Assembly (NCBI RefSeq): GCF_014642635.1
Contig: NZ_BMIQ01000003.1
Span: forward strand, 621,255-685,254
From: Aureimonas endophytica
GTDB lineage: Bacteria; Pseudomonadota; Alphaproteobacteria; Rhizobiales; Rhizobiaceae
Direction: 5' to 3'
DNA: 64,000 nt
Shown here: positions 53,311-62,049 of the stretch, piece by piece
Layout: the number at the start of each line of letters is the position of its first letter
Position numbering within the stretch: the stretch's first letter is position 1
Position numbers and translations under genes: made by a program
Notes under the pieces: generated by a model
What the model saw: only the letters and a program-made list of their open reading frames with translations
Databases searched by the model: none
Told to the model about the DNA's origin: nothing

Positions 53311-53327
53311 ACCTGCTTACTTCAGGT
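53311..53327. promoter_or_regulatory. inverted repeat between FMN reductase and HxlR genes
   Basis: ACCTG (53311-53315) and CAGGT (53323-53327) with a 7-bp centre, in the 73-bp divergent gap. A candidate HxlR operator. An AGGT/ACCT pair also occurs in front of the third HxlR gene. Confidence 0.42.
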
Positions 53328-53351
53328 ATTCGGGCGCGAGAAGGAGGCACC

Positions 53352-53756
53352 TTGCCGACACCAGATAACCACACGGAAACTGCGCCTGCATGCGATGGCG
53401 GCGGTAGCGCAGCGTGCGAGCACATCAGCCGGACGCTGGCGCGGATCAGCGACAAATGGTCGATGCTCGTTGTTCGCATGTTGGGGCGAGGACCCTGTCG
53501 GTTCAACGCGCTGCGCCGGGAGATCGGCGAGATCAGTCAGAAAGTGCTCGCTTCAACGCTCCGCGACCTCGAGGAGCACGGGTTTGTCTCACGGACGGTC
53601 ACGCCGGTGACCCCGCCTCAGGTTGAATATGCGCTGACGGATCTGGGTCGCGAGTTCCTCGATCCGGTTAGAACATTGGCGGAATGGGTGATGGCGAACT
53701 CATCACGCATGGAGGCGGCGCGCGTCGCCTATGCAGCAAGACGGGCTGGCAACTGA
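53352..53756 (+). CDS. HxlR family transcriptional regulator (second)
   Basis: 134 residues. HxlR core: RISDKWSMLVVRMLGRGPCRFNALRREIGEISQKVLASTLRDLEEHGFV and PPQVEYALTDLGREF in consecutive parts. The TTG at 53352 is chosen since AAGGAGG ends 4 nt before it and the frame then has normal length. Cys14 and Cys22 precede the core helix, as expected for a thiol-based sensor. Divergent from the FMN reductase it likely controls. Confidence 0.9.
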   Translation: MPTPDNHTETAPACDGGGSAACEHISRTLARISDKWSMLVVRMLGRGPCRFNALRREIGEISQKVLASTLRDLEEHGFVSRTVTPVTPPQVEYALTDLGREFLDPVRTLAEWVMANSSRMEAARVAYAARRAGN

Positions 53757-53819
53757 TCGCGAAGGAGGATGCGCGATAACGTCCGGGCAGAGCGTACGAC
53801 GACACCCGCCTGGACGCGG

Positions 53820-53969
53820 CTATTCCGGAGCGGCCCGGTCGGGGGATCGACATGCACGGCGGTCGCGGAGGATCATGGCGACGGCTGGGCCCGCAATGGA
53901 CTGGCCGAAGTCGGCGACCTTGACGCAGAAGAGCGGGAGGGCAGAGCGGTCCAGGGTCTGTTCGCTCAT
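53820..53969 (-). pseudogene. N-terminal remnant of a CaiB/BaiF (class III) CoA-transferase gene
   Basis: A 49-residue frame whose start, ALPLFCVKVADFGQSIAGPA, is the typical N-terminus of class III CoA-transferases. After MILRD the frame is lost, but the next frame continues the family pattern as VHVDPPTGPLRN up to about 53815. So there is a frameshift near 53850 and a large 3' deletion; intact members have about 400 residues. The ATG at 53967-53969 overlaps the stop of the GMC gene, so it was once the second gene of that operon. Confidence 0.6.
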
Positions 53970-55660
53970 AGTTGCGTCCTCGCGTCGTTCAGGATCATCC
54001 GTGCCGCCTTCTCGGCGATCATCATCGTCGGCGCGCTCGTGTTGCCGCTCGTAATCGTCGGCATCACCCCGGCATCGACGACCCGCAAGCCCCGGATGCC
54101 TCGCACCCGCAGCCGGCTGTCGACGACGGCCATGGGGTCGTCGTCGCGACCCATGCGGGTCGTGCCGACGGGATGGAAGATCGTGGTGGCGATATCGCCC
54201 GCGAGCTTGGCGAGTTCCGCATCCGTTTGAAACTCGATGCCTGGTTTCCATTCGATCGGCTTGTAGCGGGCGAGCGCGGGCTGCGAGACGATGGTGCGGA
54301 TCTGGCGGATACTGTCGGCGGCGACCTTGCGGTCTTCGTCGGTCGCCAGATAATTCGGGGCAATCGCCGGGGCATCGACGGCCCGCCCGGATCGGACGCG
54401 CACGCTGCCTCGGCTGGTGGGCTTCAGGTTGCAGACGCTGGCGGTGAAGGCGGGGACGCTATGCAGCGGCTCGCCGAAGGCATCAAGGCTCAACGGCTGC
54501 ACGTGATATTCCAGGTTGGGATGTGCCCGGCCCTCGTCCGAGCGCGTGAAGGCGCCGAGCTGTGAGGGCGACATGCTCATCGGGCCGCTCCGCCGCAGGG
54601 CGTATTCGAGCCCGATCATGGCCTTGCCAAAGAGATTGCTCGCCAGGACGTTGAGCGTCCGGGCGCCCGTGATTCGATACACGGCACGGATCTGCAAGTG
54701 GTCCTGAAGGTTCTCGCCGACGCCCGGCAGATCGACGGCGACGTCGATCCCATGGCCGGCGAGCAGCTTCGCCGGACCGATCCCAGAGAGTTGCAGAATC
54801 TGCGGCGAACCGATCGCTCCGGCCGATAAGACGACCTCGCGGCGCGCCTCGATCGATACGTTCCTGTCGCCCTGTCGAAACACGACGCCGACGCAACGCA
54901 ATCGGCCATCCCCACCCCACTCGATCTCAAGTTTCTGGACTTCGGCCCCGGTGCGGACGACGAGGTTCGGTCGCGAGCGTACCGGGCGAAGGAACGCCTT
55001 CGAGGTATTCCAGCGCCAGCCCGACCGCTGACTCACCTCGAAATAGCCGACACCCGCCTCGTCGCTGTTGCTGAAGTCCCTGGATCGGGGAATCCCAGCC
55101 TCGACCGCCGCTTCGGCGAAAGCTTCCAGGATTTCCCAACGCAGCCGCTGCTTTTCGATCCGCCATTCGCCGCCATGTCCGTGCGTATCCGAGAACCGGC
55201 TGTTGCCGCCGGTGGCGGGGTCAGCGCCTCCGTCCAGGCGGTGGTGGTCCTCATGGGCCATGAAGTCCGGCAGGACGTTGTCCCACGACCAGTTGGCATC
55301 CCCGGTGACGGCCGACCACTCGTTGAAGTCGTTGGCTTGGCCGCGCATGTAGATCATGCCGTTGATCGATGAGCAGCCGCCCAGCGTTCGGCCGCGCGGG
55401 TAGCGTAGACTGCGACCGTTCAGGCCCTGCTCCGGCTCCGTCTGGAACAGCCAGTCCATGCGGGGATTTCCGATGCAGTAGAGGTAGCCGACGGGTATGT
55501 GGATCCAAGGATGGTTGTCCCGGCCGCCGGCTTCCAAGAGGAGGACCCGGTTCGCGGGGTCTCGGCTGAGCCTGTTGGCGAGAAGACAACCGGCCGAACC
55601 GGCACCGACAATCACGTAGTCGAACGCCTCACCGGTGGTAGAAGAAGCGCGCTTATTCAT
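53966..55660 (-). CDS. GMC family oxidoreductase (choline-dehydrogenase-like)
   Basis: 564 residues. FAD motif FDYVIVGAGSAGCLLANRL with E of LLLEAGG; GMC signature 1 around CSSINGMIYMRGQANDF; signature 2 GAIGSPQILQLSGIGP; C-terminal FHPVGTTRMG with the active-site His region and VVDAGVMPTITSGNT. It oxidises an alcohol to aldehyde or acid; choline, polyethylene glycol and terpene alcohols are all known substrates in the family. The gene looks intact, but its downstream partner (CoA-transferase) is broken. Confidence 0.94.
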   Translation of the reverse strand: MNKRASSTTGEAFDYVIVGAGSAGCLLANRLSRDPANRVLLLEAGGRDNHPWIHIPVGYLYCIGNPRMDWLFQTEPEQGLNGRSLRYPRGRTLGGCSSINGMIYMRGQANDFNEWSAVTGDANWSWDNVLPDFMAHEDHHRLDGGADPATGGNSRFSDTHGHGGEWRIEKQRLRWEILEAFAEAAVEAGIPRSRDFSNSDEAGVGYFEVSQRSGWRWNTSKAFLRPVRSRPNLVVRTGAEVQKLEIEWGGDGRLRCVGVVFRQGDRNVSIEARREVVLSAGAIGSPQILQLSGIGPAKLLAGHGIDVAVDLPGVGENLQDHLQIRAVYRITGARTLNVLASNLFGKAMIGLEYALRRSGPMSMSPSQLGAFTRSDEGRAHPNLEYHVQPLSLDAFGEPLHSVPAFTASVCNLKPTSRGSVRVRSGRAVDAPAIAPNYLATDEDRKVAADSIRQIRTIVSQPALARYKPIEWKPGIEFQTDAELAKLAGDIATTIFHPVGTTRMGRDDDPMAVVDSRLRVRGIRGLRVVDAGVMPTITSGNTSAPTMMIAEKAARMILNDARTQL

Positions 55661-55832
55661 AGCGCCAACTCATGATGGCCGAGTTGGTGCGGCATCCTCT
55701 CGGAGACCGATGCCGCAAGGCCCGCGGCCGGCAAATCCTCTATATTCGCCATCCCTTTGCCTCCCATCCGGGAACGGGATAGCAATCGAGGACGCGACGA
55801 TCCAATGAGAAACACGTCGTCCCGTTAAAAGC

Positions 55833-56329
55833 TTGCCTCATACGAGCGCCTTGATTGACATCAGAGCCTTGCGAGCCTTCGTTGCGGTCGCTCGCGAGGG
55901 AAACGTCACTCGTGCGGCGAAGCAGCCCGGTCTCAGCCAGCCCGCTGTCAGTCTTCAGCTCAAGCAGCTCGCGGCGGGAACGGAGTCGCCCCGGTTCGTC
56001 GCACCACAGGCGGTCTCGAACTCACGCGCGACGGGGCGCTTCTGGCCGCAAAGGCCGAGCAGGTCCCGGCGGCGGCCGCGGATTTCGGGCAGACCACCCG
56101 ACATCCTACCTCCCAGGCTCGCGGCAAGCTCCGGATCGGAACCATCATCGATCCCGAGTTCACCCAGCTCGGCTCGTTCCTCAATGCGATCGTCGAAAAC
56201 GAGCCGGGCATCGAAACCGAGCTGCGTCATGGCATGAGCGCCGACGAACCTGGCGCCGCAGAATCGATCTTCCATCTGCCCGAACTCTCGCCTCGCTGCT
56301 ACCGGCGGCAGTCGCGATGTTCAAGGTGA
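55833..56329 (+). pseudogene. frameshifted and truncated LysR family regulator
   Basis: The first 50 residues (ALRAFVAVAREGNVTRAAK, LSQPAVSLQLKQL) are a good LysR HTH from a TTG at 55833. Near 55995 the frame breaks; the family sequence goes on in another frame as VRRTTGGLELTRDGALLAAKAE and GKLRIGTIIDPEFTQLGSFL. It then ends near 56329, leaving most of the effector domain out. Intact members have about 300 residues. Divergent from the GMC gene, so the lost regulator probably once controlled it. Confidence 0.72.
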
Positions 56330-56350
56330 TGCTGGACCTCCTGGCCGATC

Positions 56351-56674
56351 TCAACGAGCGGACCGTCGCAGCACCATGCCGGCGTGATGGAGCGTGTTGG
56401 CGTCGACGAAGTCGCCATCGGCGGTAAACCCCGTGTCGTCCCAATATTCGATATGAGTCCCGGTCACCTCGTAGCGCCCGCGATAGGCGCTCTCGCGCGT
56501 GCCTCGCGCCTCATCGTAGCGGTTGTTCGGCAACAGTTCGTGCCGGATGTGGCCGTCGTCGGTGACCCACATACCGACATAGGGGTAAGGCATGGGCGTC
56601 ATGGCCGTCTCTCCGAAAGCGAAGGATGGAGGTGTCGCGACGAGCGTCGCTGCGGCGAAGATGCGCAGCCGCAT
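56351..56674 (-). CDS. Atu4866-like secreted small protein
   Basis: 107 residues. Signal peptide (LRIFAAATLVATPPSFAFG) followed by the Atu4866 domain: YPYVGMWVTDDGHIRHELLP, NRYDEARGTRESAYRGRYEV, HIEYWDDTGFTADGDF and TLHHAGMV. The family is known from Agrobacterium structures; the fold is a small beta barrel and the role is unclear. Its ATG shares one base with the SDR stop upstream, so the pair is one operon. Confidence 0.9.
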   Translation of the reverse strand: MRLRIFAAATLVATPPSFAFGETAMTPMPYPYVGMWVTDDGHIRHELLPNNRYDEARGTRESAYRGRYEVTGTHIEYWDDTGFTADGDFVDANTLHHAGMVLRRSAR

Positions 56675-57408
56675 CAGTTCGAGGCCCTGGTTGGCCGGAC
56701 GACGATCTCGTTGACATCGACGTCTTCGGGTTGCTCGAGTGCATAGCGTACAGCCCGGCCGATCGCGTCCGGCTTCAAGGCGATCGAGCGATAGATTTCC
56801 ATCAATTCCGCGGCCGCCTTATCGGTGATGGTGGAGGCAAGTTCACTTTCCACCACGCCGGGATGGATGCAGGTGACGCGGATGTCCTGGCGTTCCTGGC
56901 GCAACCCTTCGGAGATGGCCCGCACCGCGAACTTCGTCGCGCAGTAGACGGCCGCTGTCGGCGAGACGGCGAGCGCCCCGATCGAGGCGATGTTGACGAC
57001 GTGGCCGGAGCCCCGCGCAGTCATCTCCGGCAGGACGGCCGCAATGCCGTAGAGCACGCCCTTGATGTTCACGTCGACCATGCGGTCCCATTCGTCGATC
57101 TTCAGGGAAGCCATCGGCGAAAGCGGCATCACGCCGGCATTGTTGACGATCGCGTCGACACGGCCGAACTTGGCTCGCGCGGCATCCGCAAAGCTTGCGA
57201 CGTCGGCGCAGTCGGTGACGTCGAGGCGGCGGGTGACGACGGTGGCGCCTGACTCGCGCAACTCGCTGGCCAGCGCATCCAACCGGTCGGTGCGGCGGGC
57301 GCCGAGCATCAGCGTTGCGCCGGCCGCCGCCAGTTCGCGGGCGATGCCGACGCCGATGCCGCTCGACGCGCCGGTGACGAGGACGACTGCATTGTCGAGA
57401 CTGATCAT
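56674..57408 (-). CDS. short-chain dehydrogenase/reductase (SDR)
   Basis: 244 residues. TGASSGIG cofactor motif, NNAGVMPLSP, catalytic Ser in VVNIASIGALAV, and YCATKFAVRAISEGLRQE with Tyr and Lys. This cp2-type SDR with NNAGVMPLSP is often paired with Atu4866-type proteins. Likely NADP-dependent; substrate unknown. A CTCC-rich ribosome-binding site (AGGAGCTC) precedes the ATG. Confidence 0.93.
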   Translation of the reverse strand: MISLDNAVVLVTGASSGIGVGIARELAAAGATLMLGARRTDRLDALASELRESGATVVTRRLDVTDCADVASFADAARAKFGRVDAIVNNAGVMPLSPMASLKIDEWDRMVDVNIKGVLYGIAAVLPEMTARGSGHVVNIASIGALAVSPTAAVYCATKFAVRAISEGLRQERQDIRVTCIHPGVVESELASTITDKAAAELMEIYRSIALKPDAIGRAVRYALEQPEDVDVNEIVVRPTRASN

Positions 57409-57459
57409 GAGAGCTCCTGGAGATCGTGGATGTGGGAAAGCGGTTGCCGGCGCTTTGCC

Positions 57460-57951
57460 TCACCAAGGCAGCGTCCGGTCCTGGTAGTCGCGGTATTGAA
57501 TTGAGCCCGAGCTCCGATGACGCTCGACCACGTCGGGGATGCCTTCGACGCTTTCGGAGAGCTCGATTTCAGCTTGGACCCTACCGGCGAGCGTTCCCAT
57601 GTCAGCGGCGACCCAGCCGGGATGCAGGAGCAGCACGGTGAGGTTCCGGTCGCGGTTGAAAACCCTGGTGCTCTTCGCCAGCGTGTCGAGCGCCGTTTGC
57701 TTGGCCGATAGAGGTCATGCCGCCGTCCTCGTTCAGCGCCAGGCTGGCGCGGTGCGAGGTCGTAACGTCGGCGATAAGGGTTGCGACGGTGTCCGAGGCA
57801 AGCGCATGGACCGCTTCGGCGCGGTCGGTCGCGACGATCTTGGCGCCCCGCTCGTGCAGCAGCCTGGTGGTCGCGAGGCCGATGCCGCGCGAGCGCCCGT
57901 CACCGCCGCGCCCTTTCGATCGAGGTCCCAGCTCGTCGGTAGAAGCGTCAT
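57460..57951 (-). pseudogene. decayed SDR gene with frameshifts and internal deletion
   Basis: On the minus strand, from about 57951, KGAAVTGA and, in another frame, SRGIGLATTRLLHERGAKIV and ALASDTVATLIADVT are the N-terminal third of an SDR. From about 57710, again shifted, SAKQTALDTLAKSTRVFNRD, LLLHPGWVAADMG and a C-terminal YRDYQDRTLPW are the last third. The middle with the catalytic Ser is missing. It is divergent from the next LysR gene, presumably its former regulator. Confidence 0.68.
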
Positions 57952-58051
57952 CGTCGCGTCTTTTCCAGGTGATCTCGCCGAACAGGTAGACGCCGGGGCT
58001 TGTCGAGATAAGCTGTCTTCTCGTAACCTCGCTGTTCAGCTGCGCTAACTT

Positions 58052-58960
58052 ATGTCGATCGATCTCTCCGGCGTCGCGGTCTTCCTTGCCGTCGCACAGA
58101 CCCGCAATTTCCGAGCCGCTGCCGAGCGGCTGGGCGTCACGCGTTCGGCCGTCAGCCAGTCGCTGCGCAAGCTGGAGGACCGGCTCGGCACCGCCCTCTT
58201 CCGGCGCACGACCCGCAGCGTCTCGCTCACCGAAGCCGGCCGCGATCTCCATGAGCGTATCGCGCCCGCGATCGACGAGGTGGCGGCGGCGCTGAGCGCG
58301 ACCGGCGACCGGCCTTCGCAACCCTCGGGTCACTTGCGGCTCGCCGTCTCCTCGATTGCCGAGCGCTTCCTGTCCGGATCGCTCATCGTCGGCTTCGCCA
58401 AGGCTTATCCCCGCGTCGAAATCGATGTCACGGTCACCGACGAGGAATTCGACATCGTCGCCGAAGGTTTCGACGCGGGCGTCCGGCTCGGCGAGGTGAT
58501 CGACGTGGACATGATCGCGGTGCCGGTGTCTGACGACCAGCGGCAGATGGTGGTCGGCGCGCCGTCCTACGTGGCGAGGTTCGGCGCTCCGTCGCACCCG
58601 CGCGACCTCGCCGCGCATCGCTGCATCGGCTGGCGACCTTCCCCGACCGTCGCGCCCTATCGCTGGGAGTTCACCGAAGGCGGCCGCGACTTCGACGTGG
58701 CGGTAAAGCCGCAGATCACCACGAATGACATGCGACTGATGCTGCGCACCGCGGTTGTGGGCGGCGGTCTGACCTTCGGCATGGAGGAGACCTTCCGCCC
58801 CCATCTCGATCGGGGCGAGCTCGTCGCCATGCTGGAAGACTTCTGTCCGCCGTTCCCAGGCTTCTTCCTCTACTATCCGAGCCGTCGCCACATGCCGGCA
58901 AAGCTGCGCGCCCTCGTTGACCACGTCCGCCGCGAACGCTCAAGCGGTAGAACGGATTGA
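58052..58960 (+). CDS. LysR family transcriptional regulator
   Basis: 302 residues. HTH: FLAVAQTRNFRAAAERLGVTRS and AVSQSLRKLEDRLGTALFRRTT; effector domain with GHLRLAVSSIAERFLSG, EIDVTVTDEEFDIV, FDAGVRLGEVIDVDMIAVPV. This is the group that usually controls a divergent SDR or reductase; here that neighbour has decayed (57460-57951). The 262 bp downstream hold no gene I can support. Confidence 0.93.
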   Translation: MSIDLSGVAVFLAVAQTRNFRAAAERLGVTRSAVSQSLRKLEDRLGTALFRRTTRSVSLTEAGRDLHERIAPAIDEVAAALSATGDRPSQPSGHLRLAVSSIAERFLSGSLIVGFAKAYPRVEIDVTVTDEEFDIVAEGFDAGVRLGEVIDVDMIAVPVSDDQRQMVVGAPSYVARFGAPSHPRDLAAHRCIGWRPSPTVAPYRWEFTEGGRDFDVAVKPQITTNDMRLMLRTAVVGGGLTFGMEETFRPHLDRGELVAMLEDFCPPFPGFFLYYPSRRHMPAKLRALVDHVRRERSSGRTD

Positions 58961-59222
58961 CTTTCGCGACAGGAATAGAGAGCGCCCTCAGCCGCTTCTC
59001 CCGCCCCTCGCCAGTTCGTCGCGTTGCCCGGCGGGCGGACGGGCGTCTCGAAAGCGGACATTCATCGGCCGTCTGGTTGAGTTCGATCCATCGCCGGAGG
59101 CAAACAGGCGGCTAGTGAACGCCGCGGACCGTTACACTCGGGTCCGGTTCAGTAGGTCGGCGCTGTCGGACGGGATACCAGAGGCCTCACCTAGCGCACG
59201 TCCCGCCCTTGCTGGCATTGCG

Positions 59223-60185
59223 TCAACGCAGGGCAACAGCGACGCCTTTCGTCTCGGTCGCGGCACGTAGGAGCGGCTTGCCGGGACCCGCGAGCCATTC
59301 GTCGAAGCGGGTCAGTTTTCCGAACTCCCGCTCGAGCGCGGCAATGTCCGCGTTCGCGGCTAGCCGGCCTTCATCGAAGAGGTCTGCCAGCCTTCCGAGG
59401 AAAGCGTTCTCTTCGAGCAACGCGTCAGGGAAACGGTGGTACTGGATCGGCCGGCCCGCAGCGTGCGTCAGCTTCTCCCCGATGTCCTTACCTGTCAGTT
59501 CGTCGCTTGCGATCTCGATGGTCCGCCCGGTGAACCGCTCCGGGTCGGCGAAGATTGCCGCGACGATCTTGCCGATGTCGCGGACGGCGATGACCTGCCC
59601 TGCTTGGTCCGGCCGCAGGAAGAAGTTGTAGGCGCCTTCATCCAGACCCATGCCGGGAAGCAGGAGAAGCTCCATGAAGCTCGCCGGACGCACGATCGTG
59701 CTGGGCAGGTCGAGATTGCGGACATGGTCCTCGATCTCCAACTTGCTGTCGAAGTGTCCCATCCCGGTCGGCCCCGCTCCAGAGATCGCAATCGAGGTGT
59801 AGACGAGATGCCGGACCCCTTCGGCCAACGCGAGGTCCGCCACCGCCTTGCCGTAGCGCACCTCCTGTTCGTCGGTGATTCCATACGCGGCACCCTGCCC
59901 TGAGCTCGGCTGAACGCTGAATACGCCGTGGACACCTTTCATTGCGGCCTGGATCGACGTCGGATCCGCGAGGTCGCCCGCAAACAGGGTCACCCCGAGA
60001 CTTGCCAGATCCTTCGCCTTTCCTGAGGACGGGTCGCGGACGAGCGAGCGAACCGACCATCCGTTGGATAGAAGCGCGGCAGCGACGGCGCCGCCTTGCT
60101 GCCCGGTGGCTCCGAAGACGAGTACGGTGCGGCCCTTGTCCCCGCCGGCCGATTGAATCGTCGTGCTTTCGGTCGATGTCGACAT
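59223..60185 (-). CDS. NmrA-like NAD(P)-binding protein
   Basis: 320 residues. Rossmann motif VLVFGATGQQGGAVAAALL, then DLADPTSIQAAMKGVHGVFSV, and HLVYTSIAISGAG with HFDSKLEIEDHVR, as in NmrA/isoflavone-reductase-like proteins. These sense the NADP redox state or act as quinone reductases of the QorB type. Divergent from a third HxlR gene. Confidence 0.92.
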   Translation of the reverse strand: MSTSTESTTIQSAGGDKGRTVLVFGATGQQGGAVAAALLSNGWSVRSLVRDPSSGKAKDLASLGVTLFAGDLADPTSIQAAMKGVHGVFSVQPSSGQGAAYGITDEQEVRYGKAVADLALAEGVRHLVYTSIAISGAGPTGMGHFDSKLEIEDHVRNLDLPSTIVRPASFMELLLLPGMGLDEGAYNFFLRPDQAGQVIAVRDIGKIVAAIFADPERFTGRTIEIASDELTGKDIGEKLTHAAGRPIQYHRFPDALLEENAFLGRLADLFDEGRLAANADIAALEREFGKLTRFDEWLAGPGKPLLRAATETKGVAVALR

Positions 60186-60214
60186 CTCGGTCTCCCTTTC
60201 GGCTGAGACCAGCT

Positions 60215-60272
60215 AGGTATACATATGAAACCTGAACGCAATTAGGCACCATCGAGCTACCAGGTTGCCTGG
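60215..60272. promoter_or_regulatory. inverted repeats between NmrA-like and HxlR genes
   Basis: AGGT (60215-60218) and ACCT (60230-60233) flank an 11-bp centre containing ATACATAT. A second, perfect repeat CCAGG-TTG-CCTGG lies at 60260-60272, just before the HxlR start. Candidate operators for the third HxlR protein. Confidence 0.42.
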
Positions 60273-60284
60273 AGTATCCTTTCC

Positions 60285-60653
60285 ATGTCGACCTCGTCGC
60301 CCGAAGACCTCGAACTCAACCGAGCGGTGCTGGAGGAGATCACCAGCAAGTGGACGCTGCTCGTGCTCAACGCCCTTTGCAGCGGACCGATGCGCTTCAA
60401 TGCGTTGCGTCGCGCCAACAAGGGCGTCACGCAGAAGGCGTTGACCCAGTGCCTACGCCGGCTGGAGGCGAGCGGCTTCATCACGCGCCGGGTGGTCAGC
60501 ACCGCTCCAGTCGCCGTCGTCTACGAGATCTCCCCGCTCGGACGCTCTCTGGAGCCCCATCTCGGCGGTATCCTGGCATGGGCATCCGAGCACAGGCATG
60601 AGGTCGTCGCGGCGCGGGAGGCGTTCGCCAAGTCCGCCGGCGGCACCGGATGA
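60285..60653 (+). CDS. HxlR family transcriptional regulator (third)
   Basis: 122 residues. Core: VLEEITSKWTLLVLNALCSG, RFNALRRANKGVTQKALTQC and AVVYEISPLGRSLEPHL. Unlike the other two HxlR proteins here it has no cysteine before the core helix, though two lie inside it. Divergent from the NmrA-like gene. The 256 bp after it hold no supported gene. Confidence 0.92.
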   Translation: MSTSSPEDLELNRAVLEEITSKWTLLVLNALCSGPMRFNALRRANKGVTQKALTQCLRRLEASGFITRRVVSTAPVAVVYEISPLGRSLEPHLGGILAWASEHRHEVVAAREAFAKSAGGTG

Positions 60654-60909
60654 AGGCGCCGAGGCCGAACGCGTCCCACATTTTCTGGCTCGCGCCTGGC
60701 GGGCTTTGGCCGGTTCGCTCGTCATTCCGCCGTGCGTTGGCCCCATTCGGCAACGTCGCTGCATCGATCGAAGCGCCGAACGGATTGATCTGCCGCGCTA
60801 TCGAGGGCAGACGGCCGCTCGCCTGCCATTCTCGCGGCCGATCGAGGAACGCCGGGCGATCCGTTCGGACCGTTCCACCGCAACGCAGACGGAATGGGAT
60901 CCACGCGTC

Positions 60910-61677
60910 ATGGCGAGAACCGCACGCATCTTCGAACTGCTGGTCGTTCTGCGGGCCCGGCGGGCGCCCGTCACCGCCTCCGAACTCGCGCGGGAACTCG
61001 GTGTCTCGCCGCGGAGCATCTACCGGGACATCGAGACCCTTCGCGCGATCGGCGCCCCCGTCGATGGGGAGGCGGGCGTCGGCTACCTCCTGAAGCAGGG
61101 CTTCTTTCTCCCGGAGTTCGCCTTCTCCATCGACGAGCTGGACGCCTTGGCGCTGGGGCTCGGATGGGTCCAACAGCGCGCCGATCCCGTGCTCGCGCGA
61201 TGCAGCGAAAGCGCGCTGGCAAAGATCCTCGCCGTCAGAGCCAACGGGCCGCCACCAAACGAAGGCCCACCGGCCATCGTCCCGGCGGCCTCGGTCTCCG
61301 AGCGTCTCGACCCGCCACAGGCCGCCGTGCTGCGCGAAGCGATCCGCCGCCAACGCAAGGTCAGAATCCAATACGCCGACGCGTTCGCTTCGCCATCGGA
61401 GCGCATCGTCTGGCCCATCGTCATCGTATACTTCGACGACGTGCGCGTCCTTGCGGCTTGGTGCGAACTCAGATCCGCATTTCGCCATTTCCGCGTCGAC
61501 CGTCTGGAAGTGCAAGAGACGTTGGACGAGCGCTACCCCGGGCGACGACAGTCGATCATGACGCGCTGGCAGCAGCAGGATCGGGACTGGCGCACGTTGC
61601 TGACAGTTTCTGACGCGGCGCAAAGCTACCCATCCGCAAGCTCCGTAACGAGCGCTGCCATGTCCAAGGAAAGTTAG
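60910..61677 (+). CDS. HTH and WYL domain transcriptional regulator (YafY family)
   Basis: 255 residues. N-terminal HTH_11 (RTARIFELLVVLRARRAPVTA, ELARELGVSPRSIYRDIETL), then GEAGVGYLLKQGFFLPEF and a WYL-type ligand domain (AVLREAIRRQRKVRIQYAD, VYFDDVRVLAAWCELRSAF). The open frame extends upstream; the ATG at 60910 gives the standard family start. The C-terminal about 15 residues are Ser/Ala-rich. The next gene starts directly after the stop, so the two form an operon. Confidence 0.92.
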   Translation: MARTARIFELLVVLRARRAPVTASELARELGVSPRSIYRDIETLRAIGAPVDGEAGVGYLLKQGFFLPEFAFSIDELDALALGLGWVQQRADPVLARCSESALAKILAVRANGPPPNEGPPAIVPAASVSERLDPPQAAVLREAIRRQRKVRIQYADAFASPSERIVWPIVIVYFDDVRVLAAWCELRSAFRHFRVDRLEVQETLDERYPGRRQSIMTRWQQQDRDWRTLLTVSDAAQSYPSASSVTSAAMSKES

Positions 61678-62049
61678 ATGGTCGCATTCTCGCCCACTGC
61701 CTACGACGCCTTCCTCGCGGAAGTCGACGACGCGCCCGTCGTCATGCTGAACCTCATCCGCTTCAGGCCGGACGGCGGCCGGCAGAGGTATCTTGAGTAT
61801 CTGGAGATGGCGAAGCCGATCCTCGCCCGGTTCGGCGCACGGATTCTGTTCGGCGGCGATGGCCTGCCGGTCCTCACGACCGGATCAGACGACGCTTGGG
61901 ACGCCGTCGTTCTGGTTCAGTACCCCCGACGATCCGCGTTCAGCGACATGGTCGCCGACCCGGACTATCAAGTCGCATTCAAGGTGGGATCAGGGGCGAT
62001 CGCCGACATTCATCTGCAGCCTTTGAAAAGCAACCAAGCAGCCGCCTGA
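61678..62049 (+). CDS. DUF1330 family protein
   Basis: 123 residues. A dimeric ferredoxin-like fold of the DUF1330 type: DDAPVVMLNLIRFRPDGGRQRYLEYLEMAKPI split over two strands, WDAVVLVQYPRRSAFSDMV and the DPDYQ segment. Function unknown; it often follows a YafY-type regulator. Its ATG abuts the regulator's TAG with no gap. Confidence 0.9.
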   Translation: MVAFSPTAYDAFLAEVDDAPVVMLNLIRFRPDGGRQRYLEYLEMAKPILARFGARILFGGDGLPVLTTGSDDAWDAVVLVQYPRRSAFSDMVADPDYQVAFKVGSGAIADIHLQPLKSNQAAA

